Source of the DNA: Bacteroidota bacterium
GTDB lineage: Bacteria; Bacteroidota; Ignavibacteria; Ignavibacteriales; Ignavibacteriaceae
Direction of reading: 5' to 3'
NCBI GenBank assembly: GCA_021824145.1
Contig: JAKALM010000013.1
Location: 1 to 64,000, forward strand
Length of the DNA stretch: 64,000 nucleotides
Under the pieces are notes generated by a model. It did not search any database. It had not been told where the DNA came from and saw nothing but the letters and a program-made list of their open reading frames with translations. This document shows, in pieces, positions 1 to 8,444 of the stretch (positions are counted from its first letter, which is position 1; each line of letters opens with the position of its first letter). A program made the position numbers and the translations under genes.

Positions 1-123
1 ATGATGAGAAAATGGAGATCATCTTTTCTGCAGTATTTTTATCAAGAATTTATTTCACCGATTATTTCTTTTTTCGAACAAGTTTTCTACCCCCAAAAAG
101 AAATTTGGGTTTTTAAGGGCTGA
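1..123 (+). CDS. Short open frame at window edge, unknown, possibly 3' end of a gene
   Basis: A frame open from the first base of the window ends at TGA 121-123 and gives about 40 residues rich in F, I and S with a hydrophobic middle (around FISPIISFF). It begins with two ATG codons, but it could equally be the tail of a longer gene cut by the window edge. I recognise no family. It stops immediately before the decayed antitoxin sequence, so it may be one side of a deletion junction rather than a working gene. Confidence 0.2.
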   Translation: MMRKWRSSFLQYFYQEFISPIISFFEQVFYPQKEIWVFKG

Positions 124-344
124 CTAAATAAATTCAGAATAAGCATAATTCTCTGATTATCACTCAAAATGGAAAACCTGCCGGAGTATTAATCTCTCCA
201 TCGGAATTTGATGACTTGAGACAGACAAAGTTGTTTATCGATTCAATTTCACGCGGTTTATCTGATTCTGAAAAAGGAGAAGTTTTATCTACATCTCAAC
301 TCAGAAGTGAATTACAAAAAGAACGCACCGGTAAAGAAAGATGA
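124..344 (+). pseudogene. Remnant of a Phd/YefM-type antitoxin
   Basis: The frame read from about 144 to the TGA at 342-344 encodes a good Phd/YefM C-terminal two thirds: ITQNGKPAGVLISPSEFD, then FIDSISRGLSDSEKGEV. No start codon precedes it; the frame is closed by TAA at 129-131. In the neighbouring frame, 124-144 reads LNKFRIS, which fits the residues that normally precede this block, so a one-base frameshift plus loss of the first 15-20 residues is likely. The antitoxin would bind DNA and neutralise the toxin encoded directly downstream. Its stop overlaps the toxin start as ATGA, the usual coupling of such modules. Family assignment is from motif pattern; the frameshift is inference. Confidence 0.6.
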
Positions 345-691
345 AAATATTCTGGACAAAAGAAGCATTATTTCGCTTAAAAGAAATCGAAGAATATATT
401 TCAAGAGATAACCCCACGATTGCAATTGAGTTTGTTGACAAGCTATAATCCCTTGCAGAAACAATATTAGAAAATCCGGGAAAAGGTAGAATTGTTCCAG
501 AATTATCATTGGAGAATATCTGGGAGTTGTTACATAAAAATTATCGTATTGTTTATTTGGTTAAGAAAAACTCAGCAGATATTCTTACGGTATTTGAAGG
601 TCATCAAATATTAAAGAAAGAAGAAATAGTTAAAAGCAAAAACCAAGAAACGAATATAACCTCTTTGATAAGTAAAAAATCAAGAGGATAA
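341..691 (+). pseudogene. RelE/ParE-type toxin with a premature stop
   Basis: Starting at ATG 341, overlapping the antitoxin stop, the reading frame gives MKIFWTKEALFRLKEIEEYI, a typical RelE/ParE opening, and continues with the family's later blocks: ENPGKGRIVPEL, then YRIVYLV and LTVFEGHQIL. It is interrupted by an in-frame TAA at 446-448, between FVDKL and SLAETI, where the family has an ordinary residue. The downstream part stays open to 691. A single substitution therefore appears to have killed the toxin. RelE toxins cleave ribosome-bound mRNA while ParE toxins poison gyrase; the sequence does not decide between them. The C-terminal tail after EGHQIL is longer than usual. Recoding or a sequencing error cannot be excluded. 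Confidence 0.75.
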
Positions 692-861
692 TATTATCCA
701 CTGACAAAAAAGTTTTGTTTATACTTGAAGAAAGCTAGTTTAATTTTTTACTTATTGGAAATATCAGATTATCAAATTTTTTTTCTGTAGCTAAAATAAT
801 TGCATAGACTGAATTATGTGCTGCAGATTGTTGTAATGTCTGTAAAATTGAATACTCATTC

Positions 862-893
862 TTTGCATTTATATAGCATGCTATATATATTTG
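862..893 (+). promoter_or_regulatory. Bacteroidetes-type promoter for asnS (and probably the nuo genes)
   Basis: TTTG at 862-865 is followed after exactly 20 bases by TATATTTG at 886-893, matching the Bacteroidetes primary sigma consensus TTTG-N19..21-TAnnTTTG. The expected start of transcription near 900 lies about 25 bases before the asnS ATG at 924. The spacing, both elements and the position fit, so this is the best promoter call in the window. Confidence 0.65.
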
Positions 894-923
894 AAATCAA
901 AATTTTGAATTTAAATCATAAAA

Positions 924-2219
924 ATGTGGACAATTTTGATAAAAGATTTAAGCGAGTTTGTAGGTAAAGAAGTCACACTAAAAGGGTGGCTTTATAATGA
1001 AAGATCAAGCGGAAAAGTTAAATTTTTAATCCTCAGAGATGGCACAGGGTTATTACAATGCGTTTACTTTAAAGGTAATGTATCTGAAGAAGTATTTGAA
1101 CTAGCCAGCCGGCTGGGACAAGAATCTTCAATTGAAGTTACAGGCAAAGTAAAAGTTGAACCACGTGCACCCGGCGGATATGAACTTGATGCTACTGGTC
1201 TAAAAGTAATTTCAGAATCCCACGATTATCCAATTACTCCCAAAGAACATGGAGTAGAATTTTTAATGGATCATCGTCATTTGTGGCTTCGCTCTAGTAA
1301 GCAAGTTGCAATTTTAAGAATTCGACATAGAATTGTAAAAGCTATTCGTGATTATTTTGACGGTAAAGGATTTACATTAATGGATCCGCCGATAATAACT
1401 CCGGCAGCTTGCGAGGGAACTTCCACATTATTTGAAACTGATTATTTTGATTTAGGTAAAGCATATTTAACACAATCGGGTCAATTGTATGCCGAAGCTG
1501 GAGCAATGGCTTTAGGGAAAGTATATACATTTGGGCCTACATTTAGAGCAGAGAAATCTAAAACAAGAAGGCATCTTACAGAATTCTGGATGGTTGAGCC
1601 TGAAGTTGCATTTGCTGAGTTAAATGATGATATGGATTTGGCAGAAGACTTTTTGGAATATATTGTTCAGACAGTTTTAAAAGATAAAGCAGAAGAATTA
1701 AAAGTTCTTGAACGAGATACAACAAAACTTCAGAATGTTAAAAAGCCTTTGCCAAGAATATCTTATGATGAAGCAGTTGAAATATTAAAGAAAAACGGAA
1801 TAGAGTTTGAGTGGGGCAATGACCTTGGCGGCACCGATGAAACAGTAGTTTCAAATCAATTTGATAAACCGGTTATGGTACATAGATATCCAGCTGAAGT
1901 AAAAGCATTTTATATGAAGCGAGATCCAAATAATCCCAAATTGGCATTAGCGGTAGATGTATTGGCACCGGAAGGTTACGGTGAAATTATAGGTGGAAGT
2001 CAAAGAGAAGATGATTTTGATCTTTTGTTAAGCAGAATCAAAGAACACAATTTACCTCAAGAAGCATTTGAGTGGTATCTTGATTTAAGACGATATGGTT
2101 CGGTTCCACATTCAGGCTTTGGTTTGGGATTAGAAAGAACAGTTGCTTGGATTTGCGGGCTTGACCATGTTAGAGAAACTATTCCGTTTGCAAGAATGAT
2201 TTATAGAAATACACCATAA
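924..2219 (+). CDS. asnS: Asparagine--tRNA ligase
   Basis: Class IIb aminoacyl-tRNA synthetase charging tRNA-Asn in the cytoplasm. Residues 1 to about 105 form the OB-fold anticodon-binding domain ([15 protein letters not shown]...ILRDGTG). The catalytic core follows, with motif 2 near residue 208 ([21 protein letters not shown]) and motif 3 near 400 ([13 protein letters not shown]), and the C-terminus [15 protein letters not shown]. The closing signature and the 431-residue length fit AsnRS better than AspRS, which is usually longer with an inserted domain. I saw no clear Shine-Dalgarno sequence before ATG 924; an in-frame TTG at 936 is an alternative start. A good promoter lies just upstream. 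Only 51 bases separate it from nuoJ with no terminator visible, so co-transcription with the complex I genes is likely. Confidence 0.93.
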   Translation: MWTILIKDLSEFVGKEVTLKGWLYNERSSGKVKFLILRDGTGLLQCVYFKGNVSEEVFELASRLGQESSIEVTGKVKVEPRAPGGYELDATGLKVISESHDYPITPKEHGVEFLMDHRHLWLRSSKQVAILRIRHRIVKAIRDYFDGKGFTLMDPPIITPAACEGTSTLFETDYFDLGKAYLTQSGQLYAEAGAMALGKVYTFGPTFRAEKSKTRRHLTEFWMVEPEVAFAELNDDMDLAEDFLEYIVQTVLKDKAEELKVLERDTTKLQNVKKPLPRISYDEAVEILKKNGIEFEWGNDLGGTDETVVSNQFDKPVMVHRYPAEVKAFYMKRDPNNPKLALAVDVLAPEGYGEIIGGSQREDDFDLLLSRIKEHNLPQEAFEWYLDLRRYGSVPHSGFGLGLERTVAWICGLDHVRETIPFARMIYRNTP

Positions 2220-2270
2220 ACAATCTATAAGTTTAATAATTATTTGTAATAATTTATTTCTCGAAAAATA

Positions 2271-2783
2271 ATGAATTTAGAAATTATACTGTTTATCGTT
2301 TTCGGAGGTATTGCTGCTGTATCATCTGTTTTGATGATTACGAGATCTAATCCGGTTATCAGCGCTTTATTTTTAGTATTAAATTTTGCATCACTTGCCG
2401 GATTATATCTTTTACTGCATGCACAATTTATAGCAGTTGCACAAGTAATTGTATATGCCGGCGCAATAATGGTTCTTTTTCTTTTTGTAATAATGCTTCT
2501 AAAGCCGGAACACGATAAATTATTCAGCACATACCCACAGATTAAAAAATTTGCAGTAGTAATTGGAGTATTGATTTTTATCCAACTCGTCTACATGATA
2601 TTTATTACCAAACCATCATCTGCAGAAAATCCTTCACTTCAAGCAAGCATAAAAGCTGGAACGATTGAGCAGATAGGATTAGAGTTGTATTCAAATTACA
2701 TATTACCATTTGAAGCCGCCGGTTACCTTTTGTTAGTGGCAACAATTGGCGCTTTAGTATTAGCTAAAAAGAAATTCGAATAA
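2271..2783 (+). CDS. nuoJ: NADH-quinone oxidoreductase subunit J
   Basis: Membrane-arm subunit of respiratory complex I. The 170-residue protein has five predicted helices and the NuoJ hallmark around residues 55-80, [27 protein letters not shown], a helix involved in coupling quinone reduction to ion pumping (cited here as its two halves [15 protein letters not shown] and [12 protein letters not shown]). It starts the run nuoJ-K-L-M-(antiporter)-(orphan)-nuoN. Unusually, asnS rather than nuoI/nuoH lies upstream, so the hydrophilic-arm genes are not adjacent here and must be elsewhere if the complex is complete. Only four bases separate it from nuoK. Confidence 0.93.
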   Translation: MNLEIILFIVFGGIAAVSSVLMITRSNPVISALFLVLNFASLAGLYLLLHAQFIAVAQVIVYAGAIMVLFLFVIMLLKPEHDKLFSTYPQIKKFAVVIGVLIFIQLVYMIFITKPSSAENPSLQASIKAGTIEQIGLELYSNYILPFEAAGYLLLVATIGALVLAKKKFE

Positions 2784-2787
2784 AATT

Positions 2788-3093
2788 ATGAATATACCAA
2801 TAGAATATTACTTAGTACTTAGTGCTTTCATGTTTATTGTAGGAGTAACAGGAGTATTAACAAGAAGGAACGCAATAATTGTTTTTATGTCGATTGAATT
2901 AATGCTGAACTCTGCCAATTTAACATTGGTCGCTTTCTCATCATATTTAGGAAATTCAGTCGGGCAGCTTTTTGTATTTTTTGTAATGACTGTAGCTGCG
3001 GCCGAAGCTGCTGTTGGGCTTGCAATTATAATTGCAATTTTCCGTAACAAGCTTACAATGAACATTGACGAAATAAATATTCTTAAGTGGTAA
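2788..3093 (+). CDS. nuoK: NADH-quinone oxidoreductase subunit K
   Basis: A 101-residue, three-helix membrane subunit of complex I, the normal NuoK length and related to MrpC. The two intramembrane glutamates required for coupling in studied complexes are present: E37 in [12 protein letters not shown] and E73 in [11 protein letters not shown]. It follows nuoJ by four bases and precedes nuoL by 44 bases, so it is clearly one transcription unit with them. Confidence 0.95.
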   Translation: MNIPIEYYLVLSAFMFIVGVTGVLTRRNAIIVFMSIELMLNSANLTLVAFSSYLGNSVGQLFVFFVMTVAAAEAAVGLAIIIAIFRNKLTMNIDEINILKW

Positions 3094-3137
3094 ACAATAA
3101 ATATTCTTTTGATAAATAATCCATTGCATAAAGTTTT

Positions 3138-5075
3138 ATGATTCAATTAATGTATTTGACTGTTCTGCTACCTCTGCTCGGATTTTTGTTTAACGGACTG
3201 TTTGGAAGCAAGATCAAGAATGAAAAGGTTATCGGAATTATTGGAAGCAGTACAATTGGCATCTCTTTTCTTATTACTGTTGGAGCCTTTTTCCAAACTT
3301 TAGCTTTACCAGTTGAACAAAGACAAACTATAATTAATTTATTTTCGTGGTTAAATGTTGGCGGGTTAAATATCCATATCGCTTACCAGATTGATCAATT
3401 ATCACTTGTTATGGCTTTGGTAGTAACCGGAGTCGGATTTATCATTCATGTATATTCAATTGGTTACATGCATGGAGATAAAGGATTCTGGAGATTTTTC
3501 GCTTATTTAAATTTATTCATCTTTGCAATGATGAATTTAATTCTAAGCGATAACTTTGTACTTCTGTTTTTAGGCTGGGAAGGTGTTGGGCTTTGTTCGT
3601 ACTTACTGATTGGATTTTGGTATGACAGAAAATTTGAGAAGAGTACAACTTCGGATGCAGCTAAGAAGGCATTTATTGTAAATAGAATTGGAGACTTCGG
3701 ATTTCTTCTAGGAATGTTCCTAATCTATTTAACATTTGGAAGCTTAAACTTTGGAGATGTATTTTCTAGAGCAGCGTCAGTAAATATTCCAACTTCAACA
3801 TTTAATTTAATTGCATTATTCCTTTTTATAGGTGCTACCGGAAAATCTGCACAGATACCGCTTTATGTTTGGCTGCCAGATGCAATGGCTGGCCCAACTC
3901 CAGTTTCAGCATTGATCCATGCAGCTACGATGGTTACTGCCGGAGTTTATATGGTTGCTAGATGTTCTATCATCTTTGCATCTGCCCCGGAAATAATGAC
4001 TGTTGTTGCAATAATTGGTGTGCTTACAGCTTTCTTTGCGGCTACAATAGGCTTAGTTCAGAATGATATTAAAAAAGTTTTGGCATATTCAACTATAAGC
4101 CAATTAGGATACATGTTCCTTGCGATGGGAGTTGGTGCATTCTCGGCTGGAATCTTTCATGTAATGACACACGCTTTTTTCAAAGCTTTATTATTCCTTG
4201 GTGCCGGTTCAGTAATTCATGCAATGCATGATGAACAAAATATTCAGAACTACGGCGGACTAAAAAAATATATGCCTAAAACATTTTTAACATTTTTAGT
4301 TGCGGCGTTAGCAATTTCCGGAATACCGCCATTCTCAGGATTTTTCAGCAAAGATGATATTCTTTGGTTTTCATATGCAAATGGAAATTTTGTTTACTGG
4401 CTGATAGGTGCGATTACAGCACTTCTAACAGCATTCTATATGTTCCGTTTAGTTTATCTAACATTTTACGGGAAAGAAAGATTTGGACACGACAAGCATC
4501 CACATGAATCGCCAAGCGTAATGACGATTCCATTAATTGTACTGGGGATATTGTCAGCAATTGGCGGTTTTATAGGAATACCGGCAATATTCTCTGGCGA
4601 AGGCGGGAATAAATTTGAGAATTGGTTAGAGCCAATCTTCAGTAATGCTCAGGCAAAGTTAGTAATTTATGGAACGCACAGCCATTTTGAAGAAATCATT
4701 TTGATGTTAGTAACAGTGGTTGGCGCTATTGCAAGCATTTTTTATGCAAGATATTTATATCTTCAAAAAACAGAATTGCCTCTTCAATTCAGCAAGAAAT
4801 TCAAAGGAATATATACCGCACTTTGGAATAAATATTTTGTTGATGAAATCTATGATGCAGCTGTAGTTAATCCAATAAAACTGGGTTCCGAAAAAATTCT
4901 ATGGAATATAGCAGACAATAAAATAATAGATGGTTTAGTAAACGGGACAGCATCTGCAATTGGTTTTATGTCAAGTAAAATTAGAAAAGTTCAAACCGGC
5001 GTTGCGCAAATCTATGCAGTTGTAATGATACTTGGAATTGCTGCCGCCTTATTCTGGTTAATTTTAAGTTTATAA
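3138..5075 (+). CDS. nuoL: NADH-quinone oxidoreductase subunit L
   Basis: The distal Mrp-like antiporter subunit of complex I, 645 residues, with the expected 14-16 helices. The conserved ion-channel residues are visible: E148 in FLGWEGVGLCSYL and K236 in GATGKSAQIPLYVWLPDA, followed by the histidine-containing ALIHAATMVTAGVYM. The C-terminus, beyond residue 540, should supply the long lateral helix and the last anchoring helix. Start ATG 3138 places the first helix (YLTVLLPLLGFLF) at the very N-terminus, as usual. The gene lies 22 bases before nuoM in the same unit. Confidence 0.95.
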   Translation: MIQLMYLTVLLPLLGFLFNGLFGSKIKNEKVIGIIGSSTIGISFLITVGAFFQTLALPVEQRQTIINLFSWLNVGGLNIHIAYQIDQLSLVMALVVTGVGFIIHVYSIGYMHGDKGFWRFFAYLNLFIFAMMNLILSDNFVLLFLGWEGVGLCSYLLIGFWYDRKFEKSTTSDAAKKAFIVNRIGDFGFLLGMFLIYLTFGSLNFGDVFSRAASVNIPTSTFNLIALFLFIGATGKSAQIPLYVWLPDAMAGPTPVSALIHAATMVTAGVYMVARCSIIFASAPEIMTVVAIIGVLTAFFAATIGLVQNDIKKVLAYSTISQLGYMFLAMGVGAFSAGIFHVMTHAFFKALLFLGAGSVIHAMHDEQNIQNYGGLKKYMPKTFLTFLVAALAISGIPPFSGFFSKDDILWFSYANGNFVYWLIGAITALLTAFYMFRLVYLTFYGKERFGHDKHPHESPSVMTIPLIVLGILSAIGGFIGIPAIFSGEGGNKFENWLEPIFSNAQAKLVIYGTHSHFEEIILMLVTVVGAIASIFYARYLYLQKTELPLQFSKKFKGIYTALWNKYFVDEIYDAAVVNPIKLGSEKILWNIADNKIIDGLVNGTASAIGFMSSKIRKVQTGVAQIYAVVMILGIAAALFWLILSL

Positions 5076-5097
5076 TTTTGCCGTATACTTTTATATT

Positions 5098-6621
5098 ATG
5101 GAAAATAATCATTTGATATCATACTTACTTTTAACTCCGCTAATTGGAGGAATTCTTCTTCTTTTTATAAATAAGACTAAAGAGAATGCTATAAAATATT
5201 TTGGATTTGTAATTTCAATTATAGCTTTTATAATTTCTTTATTCTTATATACCGGTTACGATATAACCAAGAGCGGATTTCAATTAATTGATAAATTTAG
5301 CTGGATAGAAAATCTTCATATCAGCTACCATGTTGGAATAGACGGTATATCCCTTCTATTAGTTTTGCTAACAACATTCCTAACGCCATTAACATTGATG
5401 TCGAGTTGGAAAGCAATTACAAACCGAGTAAAAGAATTTACATTCTTTATGCTGATGCTCGAAGTAGGAATGATTGGAGTATTTGTTTCTCTAGATATGT
5501 TTTTGTTTTATGTATTTTGGGAAGCAATGTTAATCCCAATGTATTTTATAATCGGCATTTGGGGCGGCGACCAAAGAATTTATGCATCAGTAAAGTTTTT
5601 CCTTTATACAATGTTCGGCAGCTTGCTGATGCTAGTTTCAATTATATGGTTAGCTGTTTATGCATCAACTTCACTTGGCCATTTTTCAACTAATTTAATT
5701 GAACTTTACAGTGTTGGGCCAACTATTCAATCAACAATTCAGAATTGGATGTTTTTAGCATTTGCATTAAGCTTTGCAATTAAAGTCCCGCTTTTTCCGC
5801 TTCACACATGGCTTCCCGATGCACACGTACAGGCGCCAACAGCAGGCAGCGTAATTTTAGCCGGAGTTTTGCTTAAAATGGGAACTTACGGATTGTTAAG
5901 ATTTTGCTTGCCGTTATTTCCGCAAGCTTCAATTTACTTTGCACCTTACATTTCAGTGCTTGCTGTAGTTGGCATAATATACGGCGCTTTAGTTGCAATG
6001 GTTCAGAAAGATATGAAAAAACTTGTAGCATATTCTTCTGTTGCGCATTTAGGATTTGTTGTACTTGGAATTTTTGCACTTACACAGGAGTCAATTCAAG
6101 GCGCAGTAATTCAAATGATTAATCATGGATTATCAACTGGCGCTTTATTCCTTTTAGTTGGAGTTATATACGAAAGGACTCATACAAGAGAAATTTCCGA
6201 ATATGGCGGAATTGCTAAAGTGGTTCCTATATATGCTACATTTCTAATGATTGCTTCATTATCGTCGATAGGATTGCCTGGATTAAATGGATTTGTTGGC
6301 GAGTTTTTAATATTACTTGGTTCATTCAAATCGCCGGTATTAAATAACTGGTGGTTTACAATTTTTGCTGCAAGCGGTGTAATATTTGCGGCAGTTTATC
6401 TTCTTTGGATGTATCAAAGAGTGATGTTTGGTGAGGTTAAAAATCCAAAGATGAATAATTTAACAGACATGAATAAAAGAGAAATATTTATTCTAGCATC
6501 GATTTTTATATTTATAGTTTGGATAGGAATTTATCCAAGTACATTTTTAAATGTTTCAGCTAAATCAACTCAAAAAGTAATTGAACAAGTAATGCCTACC
6601 AAAACTTTAAGTTTGAAGTAG
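5098..6621 (+). CDS. nuoM: NADH-quinone oxidoreductase subunit M
   Basis: The middle antiporter-like subunit of complex I, 507 residues. Key residues are in place: E142 in FYVFWEAMLIPMYFIIGIWGG and K229 in FAIKVPLFPLHTWLPDAHVQAPT, then the broken-helix region VAYSSVAHLGFVVLG. Helices run through the whole length. It is followed after seven bases by the NhaD-like antiporter rather than by nuoN, which is the usual order in bacteria; the antiporter has its own start with a GGAGA Shine-Dalgarno at the nuoM stop. Confidence 0.95.
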   Translation: MENNHLISYLLLTPLIGGILLLFINKTKENAIKYFGFVISIIAFIISLFLYTGYDITKSGFQLIDKFSWIENLHISYHVGIDGISLLLVLLTTFLTPLTLMSSWKAITNRVKEFTFFMLMLEVGMIGVFVSLDMFLFYVFWEAMLIPMYFIIGIWGGDQRIYASVKFFLYTMFGSLLMLVSIIWLAVYASTSLGHFSTNLIELYSVGPTIQSTIQNWMFLAFALSFAIKVPLFPLHTWLPDAHVQAPTAGSVILAGVLLKMGTYGLLRFCLPLFPQASIYFAPYISVLAVVGIIYGALVAMVQKDMKKLVAYSSVAHLGFVVLGIFALTQESIQGAVIQMINHGLSTGALFLLVGVIYERTHTREISEYGGIAKVVPIYATFLMIASLSSIGLPGLNGFVGEFLILLGSFKSPVLNNWWFTIFAASGVIFAAVYLLWMYQRVMFGEVKNPKMNNLTDMNKREIFILASIFIFIVWIGIYPSTFLNVSAKSTQKVIEQVMPTKTLSLK

Positions 6622-6628
6622 GAGAGAA

Positions 6629-8071
6629 ATGACTATAAAAAAAACAAAAGATATTTTTTTATTTTCTTTATTTTTAATGTTCTTTCTCAATTTGAAAGCT
6701 GTGGCTGCACAGATTGTAAATCATTCAGCCGCAGATACTGCAATGAAAATTATGAATTCGGAAACCGCCGCTCACGTTTTACCATCGGCGTACATGGTAA
6801 TTCCATTTATATTGCTTTTGCTGATGATAGCGACCGGTCCTTTATTTTATAAACATTTTTGGGAAAATCATTATCCAAAAGTTTCATTATTATTAAGTGT
6901 TGTAGTAATTCTATACTACATTATTTTTCTAAATAATACTAAAAGCCTTCTGCACACACTTACAGAATATATTTCCTTTATTGCACTTCTAAGTTCATTG
7001 TTCGTTGCATCGGGAGGAATATTAATAAAAGTAGATAAGAAATCAACTCCGCTTGTAAATGTGATTTTCTTGTTGTTTGGCGCGGTAATTTCAAATATTG
7101 TAGGAACAACGGGCGCATCCATGCTGTTAATTCGTCCATTCATTAAGATGAATAAGAACAGAATAAGACCTTACCACATTATCTTTTTTATATTTATTGT
7201 AAGTAATATAGGAGGAGCATTAACACCGATTGGTGATCCACCATTGTTTTTAGGATTCTTAAGCGGCGTACCATTTTTCTGGGTTATAGATAATGTATGG
7301 TATATTTGGATTCCAACATTGGTTCTGGTATTATTAGCTTTTTATTTATTTGACTTGAATAATAAAAAAGACAGCCCAACGAAAGTTGAATACAGCGGTA
7401 AAATTCATTTTAAGGGATATAAAAATTTAATTTATTTATTAATAATTGTGATAGCTGTATTTATCGATCCAGTAGTTATTCCATGGGTGCCAAGTTTATA
7501 TCCACTTCCATTTGGAATAAGAGAAATAATAATGTTTGCTGTGGTAATAGTTTCTTATAAGACTGCTGATAAAGAAATACTAAAAGATAACGAATTTGAT
7601 TTTGAGCCGATAAAAGAAGTTGCTTATTTATTCATTGGTATTTTTGCAACAATGATACCAGCATTACAGCTAATTGCTTATGAAGCAAAAGAATTTGGCG
7701 ATAAATTAAGTGCTGGAGTTTTTTATTGGGCTACAGGAATTTTATCAGCTATTCTAGATAATACTCCCACTTACATGAATTTTTTGAGTGCGGCAATGGG
7801 CAAATATGGATTGGATGTTACAGTTAAATCTAATGTCCAAAATTTTGTTTTAGTTGATGATATTTATTTAAAAGCTATTTCAGTTGCAGCGGTATTTTTT
7901 GGTTCGTTAACTTATATTGGCAATGGGCCAAACTTTATGGTAAAATCTATAAGCGAAAGAGCTGGAATTGAAATGCCGAGCTTCTTCACTTATATTGTTA
8001 AATACTCGGTTATAATACTGTTACCAATATTTACCATAATCTGGCTTCTTTTCTTTTATGGAAAGGGTTAA
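6629..8071 (+). CDS. NhaD/CitMHS-type Na+/H+ antiporter-like membrane protein inside the nuo cluster
   Basis: A 480-residue ion-transporter-superfamily protein with about 12 helices and an N-terminal hydrophobic segment ending near KAVAAQ, which may be a signal peptide. Diagnostic stretches are GTTGASMLLIRPFIKMN (near 170), SNIGGALTPIGDPPLFLGFL (near 192) and the second repeat TGILSAILDNTPTYMN (near 370) with YIGNGPNFM. These fit the NhaD/CitMHS group, in which several members exchange Na+ for H+. ATG 6629 is preceded by GGAGA. The gene sits between nuoM and nuoN in a tight run (gaps of 7 and 3 bases), which suggests that its ion exchange is matched to complex I activity. Substrate and direction are inferred, and a carboxylate transporter of the same superfamily is possible. 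Confidence 0.75.
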   Translation: MTIKKTKDIFLFSLFLMFFLNLKAVAAQIVNHSAADTAMKIMNSETAAHVLPSAYMVIPFILLLLMIATGPLFYKHFWENHYPKVSLLLSVVVILYYIIFLNNTKSLLHTLTEYISFIALLSSLFVASGGILIKVDKKSTPLVNVIFLLFGAVISNIVGTTGASMLLIRPFIKMNKNRIRPYHIIFFIFIVSNIGGALTPIGDPPLFLGFLSGVPFFWVIDNVWYIWIPTLVLVLLAFYLFDLNNKKDSPTKVEYSGKIHFKGYKNLIYLLIIVIAVFIDPVVIPWVPSLYPLPFGIREIIMFAVVIVSYKTADKEILKDNEFDFEPIKEVAYLFIGIFATMIPALQLIAYEAKEFGDKLSAGVFYWATGILSAILDNTPTYMNFLSAAMGKYGLDVTVKSNVQNFVLVDDIYLKAISVAAVFFGSLTYIGNGPNFMVKSISERAGIEMPSFFTYIVKYSVIILLPIFTIIWLLFFYGKG

Positions 8072-8074
8072 GAG

Positions 8075-8440
8075 ATGATGACAATTGAAAATACAATAAA
8101 AAACAAGTTAAAAGGTCTTTATTACGGCAATAGAATGATTCTGCCTTTTAACTGTCATTTGCTGAAGGTAATCATTGAAGACGATATAATAATGGACTTT
8201 TCACCAAGTTCGAAATCAATATACGTCCATGAAGAAGAAAATTTTACCGAGATATATTTTAAACTGTTTAAGAATATAAAAGATGCAGTTTCAAAATATG
8301 AATCAATAAAATTAATTGCAGTAGAGAAAGATAAAGATATATTTAATTTTGATAATCACTATAAATTAGCAGTTCATATAGAAGATGAACATAAATTAAC
8401 AATTGATAAAACAGACGAAGACATTTTATTTATAGAATAA
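8075..8440 (+). CDS. Conserved-position orphan protein between antiporter and nuoN, unknown
   Basis: I do not recognise this 121-residue protein. It is soluble-looking, with no membrane helix, and is rich in charged residues with an acidic, alternating C-terminus (HIEDEHKLTIDKTDEDILFIE). The N-terminus KNKLKGLYYGNRMILPFNCHLLKVIIEDDIIMDFSP suggests a mixed alpha/beta fold (given as motifs GNRMILPFNCHLL and IIEDDIIMDFS). It lies three bases after the antiporter and four bases before nuoN, so it is translated from the same message. Its position suggests a regulator or assembly partner of the antiporter or of complex I; that is inference from context only. Confidence 0.7.
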   Translation: MMTIENTIKNKLKGLYYGNRMILPFNCHLLKVIIEDDIIMDFSPSSKSIYVHEEENFTEIYFKLFKNIKDAVSKYESIKLIAVEKDKDIFNFDNHYKLAVHIEDEHKLTIDKTDEDILFIE

Positions 8441-8444
8441 TATT

